Assembly (NCBI RefSeq): GCF_003206135.1
Contig: NZ_PZJT01000015.1
Coordinates: forward strand, 1-64,000
Length of the DNA stretch: 64,000 nt
Direction of reading: 5' to 3'
Source of the DNA: Salinicola salarius
GTDB lineage: Bacteria > Pseudomonadota > Gammaproteobacteria > Pseudomonadales > Halomonadaceae
The position numbers and the translations under genes are program-made. Below, piece after piece: positions 1 through 8,115 of this stretch. Below the pieces are notes generated by a model. That model searched no databases. It saw nothing but the letters and a program-made list of their open reading frames with translations, and was not told where the DNA came from. Positions within the stretch are counted from its first letter, which is position 1, and every line of letters begins with the position of its first letter.

Positions 1-9
1 TCTATACCG

Positions 10-32
10 AACCCCGGCCATTGGTCGGGGTT
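10..32 (+). terminator. Terminator-like hairpin at window edge
   Basis: Seven-base arms (AACCCCG / CGGGGTT) with an inner CC/GG pair form a stem-loop. The 3' side lacks a clear T-run (cacttattt), so it may be a weak terminator of a gene upstream of the window or a bidirectional hairpin. Confidence 0.45.
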
Positions 33-100
33 CACTTATTTAGGGGTCTCCCATGGAGAGTCCCGGAACGCCGGCCGACTCATCGTCAGGCATCTATCCC

Positions 101-132
101 AAACCCCAGCCCAACAAGGCTGGGGTTTTTTT
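101..132 (+). terminator. Rho-independent terminator
   Basis: AAACCCCAGCC and GGCTGGGG form a perfect GC-rich stem with a six-base loop, followed by seven T residues. It ends a transcription unit that lies mostly outside the window, about 70 bases after another hairpin. Confidence 0.85.
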
Positions 133-394
133 ATGCCCGCATGAAACGTCACGGGCCATGCTGGCCCGACTCTATCATGCGGGTTGGAGGAGAGTTCCTT
201 CGTTACTTCATCATTATTCCTGCAATCTCATCGCAAACGGAGGAATCCTGACGCCAGGAGCAGACACGCTTTTGACCGCTTTCGAATAATTAGGAGAAAT
301 TAGGGAAGGTCGCTTCGAAGTTGGCTGATTCTGCAAACTGTAGCTATGGTTGTTAGGGCAAATACATGGAAGCAGTTGCTCAGGAGGATGCGAG
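133..394. other. Intergenic leader of lipoprotein gene
   Basis: No convincing gene is seen. Short open frames here lack ribosome sites and family resemblance. A TTGACC hexamer at 272-277 could be a -35 element, but no good -10 lies at the usual distance, so the promoter of the following lipoprotein gene is not firmly placed. Confidence 0.4.
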
Positions 395-595
395 ATGCGC
401 ACTGACCTATTGAAGAAAATGGCGATGGCTATGCTATTAGGCCTGATGGCATTTGGCGTTGTGGCTTGCGATAACGACGAAGGGCCAGCAGAAGAAGCCG
501 GAGAGTCGGTCGATAATGCCGTGGACAACGCAGGCAGCACGATGGAAGACGCTGGCGAAGAGATTCAGGAAGAAGCAGAGGATGCGCAGAATTAA
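395..595 (+). CDS. Small acidic lipoprotein
   Basis: This 66-residue protein has a Lys-containing N-terminus, a hydrophobic stretch (about residues 9-23) and a lipobox-like VVAC, predicting lipid attachment at Cys25. The mature part is strongly acidic and Ala/Glu/Asp-rich (VDNAVDNAGSTMEDAGEEIQ), resembling small entericidin-like or amphipathic-helix envelope lipoproteins; I do not recognise a named family. The ATG at 395 is chosen over the in-frame codon at 350 because AGGAGG lies just upstream. A strong terminator precedes the leader and another follows, so the gene is a stand-alone unit. Function unknown. Confidence 0.75.
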   Translation: MRTDLLKKMAMAMLLGLMAFGVVACDNDEGPAEEAGESVDNAVDNAGSTMEDAGEEIQEEAEDAQN

Positions 596-684
596 TTCTG
601 TCATGGTGTCAGCGTAGGGTAAGACAAAAAACTCTGCGTTTGTCACCGTGGTTGCCTGAAAACTAAATCAGGCGGTTATGGAGA

Positions 685-722
685 AAAAGCCCGAGTGCCT
701 TTCTTTCGGTACTCGGGCTTTT
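685..722 (+). terminator. Bidirectional Rho-independent terminator
   Basis: AAAAGCCCGAGT and ACTCGGGCTTTT form a perfect 12-base stem flanked by A and T tracts, so it can terminate in both directions. It ends the small lipoprotein gene about 90 bases after its stop. Confidence 0.85.
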
Positions 723-800
723 CATTGCTATTGGGATAGACGTCCAACAGTGAACAATGAGATAGCCTTGGCCTACGCTATCACCATCTCGCGATAAAAG

Positions 801-834
801 AACGGGCGGCAGTGTCGGTGACACCGCCGCCCGT
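801..834 (-). terminator. Terminator of the PQQ dehydrogenase gene
   Basis: AACGGGCGGC and GCCGCCCGTT form a perfect stem extended by an inner GTGTC/GACAC pair. Read on the minus strand it is followed by CTTTTATC. It lies about 80 bases beyond the stop of the minus-strand dehydrogenase gene. Confidence 0.7.
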
Positions 835-861
835 TATTCTTTAGCGCTGACTTTTTGCCGG

Positions 862-892
862 CTCCCTGACTGGATTTTATCCAGACAGGGAG
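862..892. terminator. Second hairpin downstream of PQQ dehydrogenase
   Basis: CTCCCTG-A-CTGGA and TCCAG-A-CAGGGAG form a 13-base stem with one A/A mismatch and a TTTTA loop, only about 20 bases past the dehydrogenase stop. It has no T-run on the minus strand, so it may protect the mRNA 3' end rather than terminate. Confidence 0.5.
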
Positions 893-914
893 TGGCGCTG
901 GCCGAGACCAGTAA

Positions 915-3467
915 TCAGCTATCGTCACTCTTGGGGAGTGCATAGGCGATCACATAGTCACCGGAGGGCGTTTCCATGAAGTGGTGTCCGGTGGCGACGA
1001 TAACCACGTACTGACGACCATTGGCTTCATACACCATCGGGTTGGCCTGACCGCCCGCGGGTAGCGCAGCCTGCCACACCGTCTCGCCACTTTCGATGTC
1101 GATGGCACGAATGAGGTCGTCAGTCGCGGCAGCAATAAAGATCAAGCCACCAGCGGTCACCACGGAACCACCGTTATTGGGCGTGCCGATATCGATGGGT
1201 AGCCCTGAACGAATGCCCCACGGGCCATTGGCGCGAGCCGTGCCTAGCGGCCGATCCCATAGCGTATCGCCGCTGGCCAGGTCGATGGCGCGGATATGAC
1301 CATACGGCGGCTGCTTGCAGAGCATGCCGGTGTAGGGCACACGCCAGCCAGCGTTGACGTTGATCGCATACGGCGTATTGGCTTGCGGATCACCGGCACC
1401 CTCGGCGCCACCACTGTCTTCCTGCTGTTCCTCTCGGGGCACCCAGCCCAGTTTGTTGGCGACGTCACGCGGCACGAGTTCGTTGTAGTTCGGCATATCG
1501 TTGTAGTTGGCGATGATGACGCCGCGACGCGGATCGATCGCCACGCTACCCCAGTCGGAGCCGCCGTTGTAGCCGGTGTACTGGATCCACGGCTGCTTGG
1601 CGGTCGGCGGGGTATACATGCCCTTCCAACTGGCCTGGTGATACTGAATACGGCAGAACAGCTGGTCGAACGGGGTCATGCCCCACATGTCCTTCTCGTC
1701 GATGTCCGGCTGACGCAGCGTTGCGTAGAGCGAGAAAGGTTGTGTCTTGCTGCGCTGCTCCGGCTCGGCGCCGCCCTGGGGTACCGGCCGCTCTTCGGCA
1801 CCGCCACCCAGCAGTTCACCCGTCTCACGATTGAAGACATAGATCTCGCCCTGCTTGGTCGGCATGACCAATGCCGGCACCTTGCCATTGTCGGTAGGGA
1901 AGTCGATCAATGTCGGCTGTGAACCCGGATCGTAATCCCAGACGTCCTTGTGCGCCGTCTGGAAATGCCATTTCGGCAGGCCCGTCTCGACATCGAGCGC
2001 GATCATGGAACTGGCCCACTCGTTCTCTTCCGGCGTACGCGAGCTGCTCCAGTAGTCGGCGGCACTATTGGCCATCGGCAGGTACACGAGGCCCAGCTTG
2101 CTGTCACCGGCCGCGGTGGTCCACATGTTGGGAGAGCCGCGCACATAGGTCTCGTCGCCGGTCAGGGGTTCGCTCTGATCCGGGCGACCAGCATCCCACG
2201 CCCACAGCAGCTCGCCGGTTACGACGTCATAGCCCTTGATCACGCCGGAGGGCGGGTAGCGACGCTGCCCATCCAGGACCTGGTGACCCGTGACGAGCAC
2301 GTTGCGCACGACGACAGGCGCTGAGTTGATGGAGACATATCCTTCCGGCGTCTCGCCCATATTGCGCTTGATATCCACCTGACCATTGTCACCGAAGCCG
2401 GTACACGGTTCGCCGGTTGCGGCATCGACTTCGATCAGACGGCCGTCAAGCGTGCCCGAGATGATGCGCGCCTGGCAGGACTGGTCGTCATTCGAAGTGG
2501 TGGCCATCTGGCTCGACGATGCCTCATCGGACTGCGCCTGGCCTTCATCGTTGCCTTGTGGCTCGTTCGCTGCCGTAGACTGGCTCGGGTCCGCTGATTG
2601 ATCCGTGTTCGACGTCTGATCTTCCGGCACCTCGTAATACGTCACGCCGCGGCATGCAGCCGTATAAGGGATGGCGTCCTCGGAAACCTGCGGGTCGTAG
2701 CGCCAGTTCTCTTCTCCGGTTGCAGCGTTCAGAGAGATCAAGATATTGCGCGACGTGCACAGAAAAACATCATCTCCGATTTTCAGCGGCGTAGTTTCAG
2801 CGCCCCAGCGATGGTCGAGAATGTCACCGGTGCGATATTGCCAGGCCACCTGCAGGTCGCCGACGTTATCCGGCGTGATCTGCTCGAGAGGTGAATAGCG
2901 CGTGGCAGCCGAGTCACGACCATAGGCGGCCCAGTCGCCCGGAGCCGGCGTATCGGCTGGCTGTGCGTTACCGACATCCGTCGATAGCGATGCATCGGCT
3001 ATCGCAGGGACATCCTCGAGATGCTCGTAGCCGCGGTTGGGAAGGAACGCTAGCGCGCCGGCCACCACGAGGCCCAGAAACAGGACGCCTGCCAGCGAGA
3101 ACCCGGCCTTGCGGGAGGGACCGTTCTTCAGCGCAGGGGTGACCAGCGCGACCAGAATGGCCAGGATCAGCACGACATCCAGACGAGGGATCCAGCGCCA
3201 GTAATTCAGTCCCGATTCCCAGGCCGCCCACAGGAAGGTACCAATGAAGACGATCCCGTAAATAGCGGCACCGGAAATCTGACCGCGGAACAATTGGATG
3301 CCGGCAATCAGCATTAGCACGCCAGCGATAAGGTAGTACCAGGAACCGCCTAGTACCGCCAGGTAAGCGCCGCCGGCTCCCAGAGCCAGACCAACGAGCG
3401 CAACAATGATTCCGACGAGCTTGGCAAAAATGCCCCCTGCACCGCCGGAAGAAGTCGTAGTGACCAC
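915..3467 (-). CDS. gcd: Membrane-bound PQQ-dependent (glucose-type) dehydrogenase
   Basis: This quinoprotein dehydrogenase would oxidise glucose (or a related sugar or cyclic acid such as quinate) in the periplasm and pass electrons to ubiquinone. About five N-terminal membrane segments (first ~145 residues) are followed by an eight-bladed beta-propeller. In the 850-residue form, Asp511 in HKDVWDYD and Lys538 in PTKQGEIYVF have the same 27-residue spacing as the catalytic Asp466 and Lys493 of E. coli Gcd. GTG at 3467 is preferred because GGGAG lies just upstream; ATG at 3533 would add 22 residues. A Gln/Ser/Asp-rich insert of about 49 residues (282-330) interrupts the propeller. Glucose versus quinate/shikimate specificity cannot be decided here. 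Confidence 0.88.
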   Translation of the reverse strand: MVTTTSSGGAGGIFAKLVGIIVALVGLALGAGGAYLAVLGGSWYYLIAGVLMLIAGIQLFRGQISGAAIYGIVFIGTFLWAAWESGLNYWRWIPRLDVVLILAILVALVTPALKNGPSRKAGFSLAGVLFLGLVVAGALAFLPNRGYEHLEDVPAIADASLSTDVGNAQPADTPAPGDWAAYGRDSAATRYSPLEQITPDNVGDLQVAWQYRTGDILDHRWGAETTPLKIGDDVFLCTSRNILISLNAATGEENWRYDPQVSEDAIPYTAACRGVTYYEVPEDQTSNTDQSADPSQSTAANEPQGNDEGQAQSDEASSSQMATTSNDDQSCQARIISGTLDGRLIEVDAATGEPCTGFGDNGQVDIKRNMGETPEGYVSINSAPVVVRNVLVTGHQVLDGQRRYPPSGVIKGYDVVTGELLWAWDAGRPDQSEPLTGDETYVRGSPNMWTTAAGDSKLGLVYLPMANSAADYWSSSRTPEENEWASSMIALDVETGLPKWHFQTAHKDVWDYDPGSQPTLIDFPTDNGKVPALVMPTKQGEIYVFNRETGELLGGGAEERPVPQGGAEPEQRSKTQPFSLYATLRQPDIDEKDMWGMTPFDQLFCRIQYHQASWKGMYTPPTAKQPWIQYTGYNGGSDWGSVAIDPRRGVIIANYNDMPNYNELVPRDVANKLGWVPREEQQEDSGGAEGAGDPQANTPYAINVNAGWRVPYTGMLCKQPPYGHIRAIDLASGDTLWDRPLGTARANGPWGIRSGLPIDIGTPNNGGSVVTAGGLIFIAAATDDLIRAIDIESGETVWQAALPAGGQANPMVYEANGRQYVVIVATGHHFMETPSGDYVIAYALPKSDDS
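2478..2624 (-). other. Low-complexity insert in PQQ dehydrogenase
   Basis: This in-frame segment encodes about 49 residues rich in Gln, Ser, Asp and Asn (for example TSNTDQSADPSQSTAANEPQ) between the conserved CRGVTYYEVP and CQARIISGTLDGRLI strands. E. coli Gcd, as I recall it, has no comparable segment there. It is probably a surface loop. Confidence 0.6.
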
Positions 3468-3606
3468 TGTATTCTCCCTTGAATGATATTTGGTATTAGG
3501 TTGGTCATGCGTCGAAGCGACCAACTGCCTCATGCGACAAGCTGTGGCATATAGTTAGGGTAGTCACGGTAATCCAAGCTGGCGATCAAAATCCCTCGAA
3601 ACCCGG

Positions 3607-3735
3607 TCAGATCCTTCCTTGCAGTGATTCCCAGGCTCGCTTGCTCTGTGCCAACGCGGTCAGGAAAATGAACAGGCCTGTCACGACGCTCATTGACACC
3701 GCGTAAACTGCGGCGCCAGCCCGGTCCTTCTTCAC
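3607..3735 (-). CDS. Possible small single-span membrane protein
   Basis: From GTG at 3735 the frame encodes 42 residues: a short basic start (KKDRAG), one hydrophobic helix (AAVYAVSMSVVTGLFIFLTA) and a basic tail ending in ESLQGRI. AAGG lies nine bases upstream, inside the part shared with the repeat at 7278-7304. A longer frame to 3822 begins in low-quality Pro/Ser-rich sequence and is less likely. No family is recognised; the case rests on the helix and ribosome site only. Confidence 0.35.
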   Translation of the reverse strand: MKKDRAGAAVYAVSMSVVTGLFIFLTALAQSKRAWESLQGRI

Positions 3736-3737
3736 CG

Positions 3738-3764
3738 ATTTTTGCCTTGTCTGGCCTTTGCTCG
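3738..3764. repeat. Partial copy of dispersed intergenic repeat
   Basis: Twenty-five of 27 bases match 7278-7304 (ATTTTTGCCTTGTCT then GCCTT and GCTCG). The palindromic part of the longer copy is missing here. Confidence 0.55.
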
Positions 3765-3830
3765 TCGGCTTTTCAGACAGCGCCGAGTACGGGGGCGGGG
3801 AGAAGGGGGACAATACGACCAATCGGGATC

Positions 3831-3847
3831 TTGTATATTTTATACAA
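3831..3847. promoter_or_regulatory. Perfect palindrome upstream of livK
   Basis: TTGTATA-TTT-TATACAA is a 17-base perfect palindrome 150 bases upstream of the livK start. Its form resembles operators of GntR-family regulators of amino-acid catabolism. It also contains promoter-like TTGTAT and TATACA hexamers. No GntR gene lies in the window, so the regulator is unknown. Confidence 0.45.
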
Positions 3848-3996
3848 AACGCCTAGTGTCTGCAGAGTGTCAGAACGTAACTTCCATGTCAGGATACAAC
3901 AATGCCGCTATCGAAGCGGCGAGAGAACGGAAGGGCGCCCGCCCGACCCCTTTGCAGTACGAATAAACAACAATCGCTGAAGGGAGTAATCGCTGT

Positions 3997-5118
3997 ATGG
4001 GTAAATTCCTCAAACTGATCGCCTCTGCGGCCGTCGTCAATCTGGCAGCCGGTTCGCTCGCCATGGCGCAGGACGGGCCCATCACCATTGGTGTCCAGGT
4101 GCCGACCACCGGCTCCGAAGCCACCTATGGCAAGGACATGTACAACGCCATGATGCTGGCCGCCGACGAGATCAACGCCGACGGTGGGCTGCTGAATGGA
4201 CGCCAAATCGAACTGGTCACTGGAGACACGGCCTGCGACCCGCAGCAGTCTGTCAACGCCGCCAGTCGCCTGGCTTCGCAGGAGGTCGTCGGCGTGGTGG
4301 GCGGCTACTGTTCCGGTGCGACCCAGCCGACGCTCAAGACCTACGGTGATGCCAACATCCCGTTCGTGATCGTGGCGGCCAACTCCACCCAACTGATTCC
4401 GGCCAACCCGGGCAACGCGGTGATGATCAACTCCACCGGTGACGACCAGGCCAAGACCGCGCTCGAGTTTTTCGAGGGCAAGGACATCGAGAAACTAGCG
4501 ATCGTCAATCAGGGGGATGCCTATTCCCAGGATCTGGCCAACCTGACCCGGGACGCCTGGACCGGTGCCGGTCACACCGTCTCGGCCTTCGAATACGTCA
4601 ACAAGGGGGAGCAGGATTTCTCCGCACTGGTCAACAAGATCCGGGGCTCCGGTGCCGAAGCGGTTTTCTGGACAGCCTACTACGCCGATGGCGGTCTGCT
4701 GATTCGCCAGCTGCGCCAGCGTGGCTTCCAGGGCACCATCGCCGTGGGTGACGGATCCAACTCGCCGGAACTGTTCAATATCGCCGGTCAGGCTGCCGAG
4801 GGCGTGTTCGCGTTCTCCAATCCGACAGCCGACTTCCTGCCGGCCGCCAAGCAGTTCACCAGCGACTACCAGTCCCGGTTCGGCAATGCGCCGGGGCCGT
4901 ATGCGCCGCTCGCCTATGATGGCATGCAGCTGATGGCCTGGGCGATCGACGAGGCCGGCTCCACCGATGGCGATGCCATCATCAAGGCGCTGAACAGCGC
5001 CGACGGACAGGAGTGGCTGGCCGGCCCGATCTCCTTCACGCCGCAGCACACGCTGGCACGCAGCAACTTCGTGGTGCTCGAGGGCCAAGGCGGCAAGTGG
5101 ACTCGCTACGAGGAATGA
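3997..5118 (+). CDS. livK: Branched-chain amino-acid-type ABC substrate-binding protein
   Basis: This periplasmic binding protein of 373 residues delivers substrate to the membrane complex encoded next. A signal peptide ends near SLAMAQ (residue ~25). The mature N-terminus (ITIGVQVPTTGSEATYGKDM) is typical of the type I LivJ/LivK fold. AGGGAG lies upstream of the ATG. It heads a five-gene liv set and is separated from livH by two strong stem-loops, an arrangement that commonly keeps binding-protein mRNA in excess. The substrate is not certain: the adjoining proline-racemase-family gene suggests proline-like or branched-chain amino acids. Confidence 0.9.
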   Translation: MGKFLKLIASAAVVNLAAGSLAMAQDGPITIGVQVPTTGSEATYGKDMYNAMMLAADEINADGGLLNGRQIELVTGDTACDPQQSVNAASRLASQEVVGVVGGYCSGATQPTLKTYGDANIPFVIVAANSTQLIPANPGNAVMINSTGDDQAKTALEFFEGKDIEKLAIVNQGDAYSQDLANLTRDAWTGAGHTVSAFEYVNKGEQDFSALVNKIRGSGAEAVFWTAYYADGGLLIRQLRQRGFQGTIAVGDGSNSPELFNIAGQAAEGVFAFSNPTADFLPAAKQFTSDYQSRFGNAPGPYAPLAYDGMQLMAWAIDEAGSTDGDAIIKALNSADGQEWLAGPISFTPQHTLARSNFVVLEGQGGKWTRYEE

Positions 5119-5126
5119 CGACTCGC

Positions 5127-5196
5127 TCTTCGGTTCGAGCCTCGGCTCGGACCGAAGATGCTGTCACGCGTCGCGGGGCGTGAAACCCGCGACGCG
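5127..5196 (+). promoter_or_regulatory. Double stem-loop between livK and livH
   Basis: Two hairpins lie in tandem. The first (5127-5158) has 15-base arms, TCTTCGGTTCGAGCC against GGCTCGGACCGAAGA with one G:U pair, and a two-base loop. The second (5167-5196) has perfect 11-base arms CGCGTCGCGGG / CCCGCGACGCG. Neither has a T-run, so they probably act as mRNA stabilisers or partial attenuators. Confidence 0.7.
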
Positions 5197-5240
5197 CTCA
5201 CTCTCCTCATCCGCTGTCCGCTGCCCAGAGACATACGCCC

Positions 5241-6155
5241 ATGACCTGGTACGATTCTTTTCTGCAGCAGCTCGTCGACGGGCTGGTGCTGGGCTCTTTC
5301 TATGCCCTGGTGGCGCTCGGTTACACCATGGTGTTCGGGGTCATCAAACTGCTCAACTTCGCCCATGGCGATCTCTACATGACGGGCGCCTTCGCGGGCT
5401 TCGGTGGCCTGTCCCTGGTTTCCGGATTCCTCGGCGCCGGCTGGATCGGCATCTTCGTTGCGATGCTGCTGGCCATGATCGCCGTCGGCTGCCTGGGGGT
5501 GGTGATCGAGCGGGTAGCTTACCACCCGATGCTCGGCGCGCCTCGGCTTTCGATCCTGATCACGGCGCTGGCAGTGTCGCTGGTGCTGCAGAACGCAGCG
5601 CTGGCGCTGACCGGTGGTCAGTACACCGCTTTCAGCACCGATCTCGGGTTAGGCGGCTTCAATCTCGGCAATCTTTTCCTCTCTCACAACCAGATCGTCC
5701 TGGTGGCGACCGCTGCGGTATTGATGATCGCGCTCGAACTGTTCGTCTCCAGGACGCTATATGGCCGAGCCATGCGCGCGGTCTCCATCGACAAGGACAT
5801 GTGCCGGATGATGGGGATCAATGTCTCCGCCGTCATCGCGGTGACCTTCTTCATCGGCTCGGGGCTGGCGGCCGCCGCAGGCACCATGGCTGGCGCCTAT
5901 TACGGCAGCATCTGGTACTTCATGGGCTTTCTGATCGGGCTCAAGGCATTCACCGCCGCGGTGATCGGCGGGATCGGCAGCATCACCGGCGCCATGCTGG
6001 GCGGCCTGATCCTGGGGTTGCTGGAATCCTTCGGGACGCACATTCCGTTCATCGGCAGTGAGTGGAAGGACGTCTTTACCTTCTCGATCCTGATTCTGGT
6101 GCTGGTGTTCAAGCCCACCGGTCTGCTGGGCAAATCCGAAGTGGAGAGGATGTGA
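5241..6155 (+). CDS. livH: Branched-chain amino-acid ABC permease LivH
   Basis: This inner-membrane permease of 304 residues has about eight hydrophobic segments. The N-terminal block QLVDGLVLGSFYALVALGY followed by NFAHGDLYMTGAF is characteristic of LivH proteins, as is the later AVIGGIGSITGAMLGG loop that contacts the ATPases. It pairs with LivM, which starts two bases after its stop, so the two are translationally linked. Confidence 0.93.
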   Translation: MTWYDSFLQQLVDGLVLGSFYALVALGYTMVFGVIKLLNFAHGDLYMTGAFAGFGGLSLVSGFLGAGWIGIFVAMLLAMIAVGCLGVVIERVAYHPMLGAPRLSILITALAVSLVLQNAALALTGGQYTAFSTDLGLGGFNLGNLFLSHNQIVLVATAAVLMIALELFVSRTLYGRAMRAVSIDKDMCRMMGINVSAVIAVTFFIGSGLAAAAGTMAGAYYGSIWYFMGFLIGLKAFTAAVIGGIGSITGAMLGGLILGLLESFGTHIPFIGSEWKDVFTFSILILVLVFKPTGLLGKSEVERM

Positions 6156-6156
6156 C

Positions 6157-7185
6157 ATGGACAGACATTCGCCATCCACGACGCCCGATACCCACAAGCC
6201 TGATTTCCACGAGTCTGATTTCCACGAACCCAGGCCACGCAATCTTTTCCAGCGTCTCTACGCGGCGTTTGAATCGCCAGGCCGGAGACGGGCACTTCAT
6301 CTCGCCATCATTGCGATCCTGATCGTCACGCCCTGGATCTCGAGTCAGTACACCACGGTGATCCTGACCAACGCGCTGCTCTACGTGGTGCTGTGCCTGG
6401 GGCTCAATATCGTGGTCGGCTACGCCGGTCTGCTCGATCTCGGCTACGCCGCCTTCTTCGCCGTTGGTGCCTATACCATCGGCATTCTGACGCAGCAGTT
6501 CGGCGTCAATTTCTGGGCGGCGATCCCCTTCGCGCTGCTGGCAGCGGCGCTGGCCGGCGTCATCATTGGCGGGCCGACGTTACGCCTGCGCAGCGACTAT
6601 CTCGCGATCGTGACGCTGGGCTTCGGCGAAATCGTGCGCTTCACCGCCCGAAATCTCGAGATCACCGGCGGCGCCAGCGGTCTATCGCACATTCCGGAGC
6701 CATCACTGTTCGGCTGGCACATCGATAGCTCGATCGACTTCTACTACGTCTTCGTGGTGTTGGCGGTGCTGGCATACATTGCCAGCCAGCGGCTGTTCGA
6801 TTCGCGTCTCGGCAGGGCTTGGCTCTATGTCCGCCATGATGAAGATGCCGCCGAGGCGATGGGTATCAACCGGGTCGCGACCAAGCTGGCGGCGTACGTG
6901 ATCGGCGCCATCTTCGGGGCGATCGGCGGCATCTTCTTCTCGGTAAATCTGGGCGCCATCTCGCCGGAAAGCTTCAGCTTCCAGCAGTCCGTGCTGATCC
7001 TGCTGGCCGTCGTGCTGGGCGGCATGGGCAAGATACCCGGCGTCATCCTGGGCGCGTTCATCGTGGTGCTGGGGCCTGAATTGCTGAGGGATTTCGGCAC
7101 CCTGCGACTGCTGATATTCGCCGTGCTGCTGTTGCTGATCATGCTGTTCCGGCCGAGCGGTATATGGCCCGAGAAGCGTTCATGA
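6157..7185 (+). CDS. livM: Branched-chain amino-acid ABC permease LivM
   Basis: This second permease subunit has 342 residues. The conserved LNIVVGYAGLLDLGYAAFFA and a cytoplasmic loop near AEAMGINRVATKLAAY identify LivM. A 30-residue hydrophilic N-terminus contains two copies of a DFHE motif (PDFHESDFHEP), encoded by an exact 13-of-15-base tandem duplication at 6200-6229. The start uses GAGAGGATG just upstream. It forms the channel with LivH. A dispersed palindromic repeat separates it from livG. Confidence 0.93.
   Translation: MDRHSPSTTPDTHKPDFHESDFHEPRPRNLFQRLYAAFESPGRRRALHLAIIAILIVTPWISSQYTTVILTNALLYVVLCLGLNIVVGYAGLLDLGYAAFFAVGAYTIGILTQQFGVNFWAAIPFALLAAALAGVIIGGPTLRLRSDYLAIVTLGFGEIVRFTARNLEITGGASGLSHIPEPSLFGWHIDSSIDFYYVFVVLAVLAYIASQRLFDSRLGRAWLYVRHDEDAAEAMGINRVATKLAAYVIGAIFGAIGGIFFSVNLGAISPESFSFQQSVLILLAVVLGGMGKIPGVILGAFIVVLGPELLRDFGTLRLLIFAVLLLLIMLFRPSGIWPEKRS
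6200..6229 (+). repeat. 15-bp tandem duplication in livM 5' end
   Basis: Two units, CTGATTTCCACGAGT and CTGATTTCCACGAAC, encode consecutive DFHE motifs at the N-terminus of LivM. Confidence 0.75.
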
Positions 7186-7200
7186 AAGGTACCTACAAAA

Positions 7201-7310
7201 GGGCTGCGCTCGACGATACCGCGTTAAAAATGGCCTCGGAGTACTCATTTACCCGAGTAAACTCCGTTTCCTCGGCCATTTTTGCCTTGTCTCGCCTTCG
7301 CTCGCCTGTT
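7201..7310. repeat. Dispersed palindromic intergenic element
   Basis: The element has outer inverted arms AAAAATGGCC (7226-7235) and GGCCATTTTT (7274-7283) and an inner TTTAC/GTAAA pair (7249-7260). Its right side (7278-7304) recurs at 3738-3764. It sits wholly in the livM-livG gap and resembles REP-like elements; copy number in the genome cannot be seen here. Confidence 0.6.
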
Positions 7311-7338
7311 CTGTAAGCACCTTTTTGAGGAGTTCTTG

Positions 7339-8115
7339 ATGCTGCTGCAACTGAAACAGGTGTCGCTGAGCTTTGCCGGCAACACTGTCCTGCACGATGT
7401 CGACTTCGGCGTCGAACCGGGACGCATTCATAGCCTGATCGGCCCCAACGGGGCCGGCAAGACATCGATGTTCAACGTGATCACCGGATTCTATCGCCCC
7501 CAGCAGGGGGAAATCACGCTGGATGGCGAACCCATCGTCAAGCGCAAGCCGCACGCCGTGACGCGGCTGGGCATCGCGCGGACTTTCCAGAACGTTCGGC
7601 TGTTCCGGGAAATGTCGGTGCTGGAGAACGTCATGGCCGGCCAGCATTGCCGGACGCGATCGGGGGCGCTTGCCGCCATTCTCCGGCTGCCGAGTCAGCG
7701 TGCAGAGGAGCGCCGGATTCTCGAAACTAGCCTGGAGTGCCTCGATTTCGTCGGTCTGCTGGGGCATCAGGATCGGCTGGCCACCAACCTCGCCTATGGT
7801 CATCAGCGGCGTGTCGAAATCGCCCGCGCATTGGCGACCCAGCCCAAGCTGCTGCTGCTCGACGAACCGGCAGCGGGCCTCAACAGCGGCGAAAAGCAGG
7901 CGCTGATCGAGTTGATCCGACGTATCCGCGACGAGCGCGGCGTCGCCGTACTGTTGATCGAGCATGACATGAGCCTGGTGATGAATGTCTCCGAGCGCAT
8001 CAGCGTGCTCGACCACGGCAGTCTGATCACCGAAGGCGACCCGCACACAGTGCAGAACGATCCCAAGGTGATCGAGGCCTATCTCGGCCAGGACGATGAG
8101 GAGCTGGCACTGTGA
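7339..8115 (+). CDS. livG: Branched-chain amino-acid ABC ATPase LivG
   Basis: This ATPase of 258 residues powers the LivHM channel. Walker A is GPNGAGKTS, the signature is the LivG form LAYGHQRRVEIARAL, and Walker B is LLLLDEPAAGLN, followed by the switch His in LLIEHDM. ATG at 7339 is chosen because GAGGAG sits seven to ten bases upstream; an in-frame start at 7282 would begin inside the dispersed repeat and add 19 implausible residues. Its stop overlaps the GTG start of livF by four bases. Confidence 0.93.
   Translation: MLLQLKQVSLSFAGNTVLHDVDFGVEPGRIHSLIGPNGAGKTSMFNVITGFYRPQQGEITLDGEPIVKRKPHAVTRLGIARTFQNVRLFREMSVLENVMAGQHCRTRSGALAAILRLPSQRAEERRILETSLECLDFVGLLGHQDRLATNLAYGHQRRVEIARALATQPKLLLLDEPAAGLNSGEKQALIELIRRIRDERGVAVLLIEHDMSLVMNVSERISVLDHGSLITEGDPHTVQNDPKVIEAYLGQDDEELAL

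Larger units (their letters stand above)
3468..3996. other. Divergent intergenic region, gcd and liv
   Basis: This 529-base region holds the leader of the minus-strand dehydrogenase gene, a possible small membrane-protein gene (3607-3735), a partial copy of a repeat shared with 7278-7304, and a perfect palindrome at 3831-3847 ahead of livK. No other gene is supported. Confidence 0.6.
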
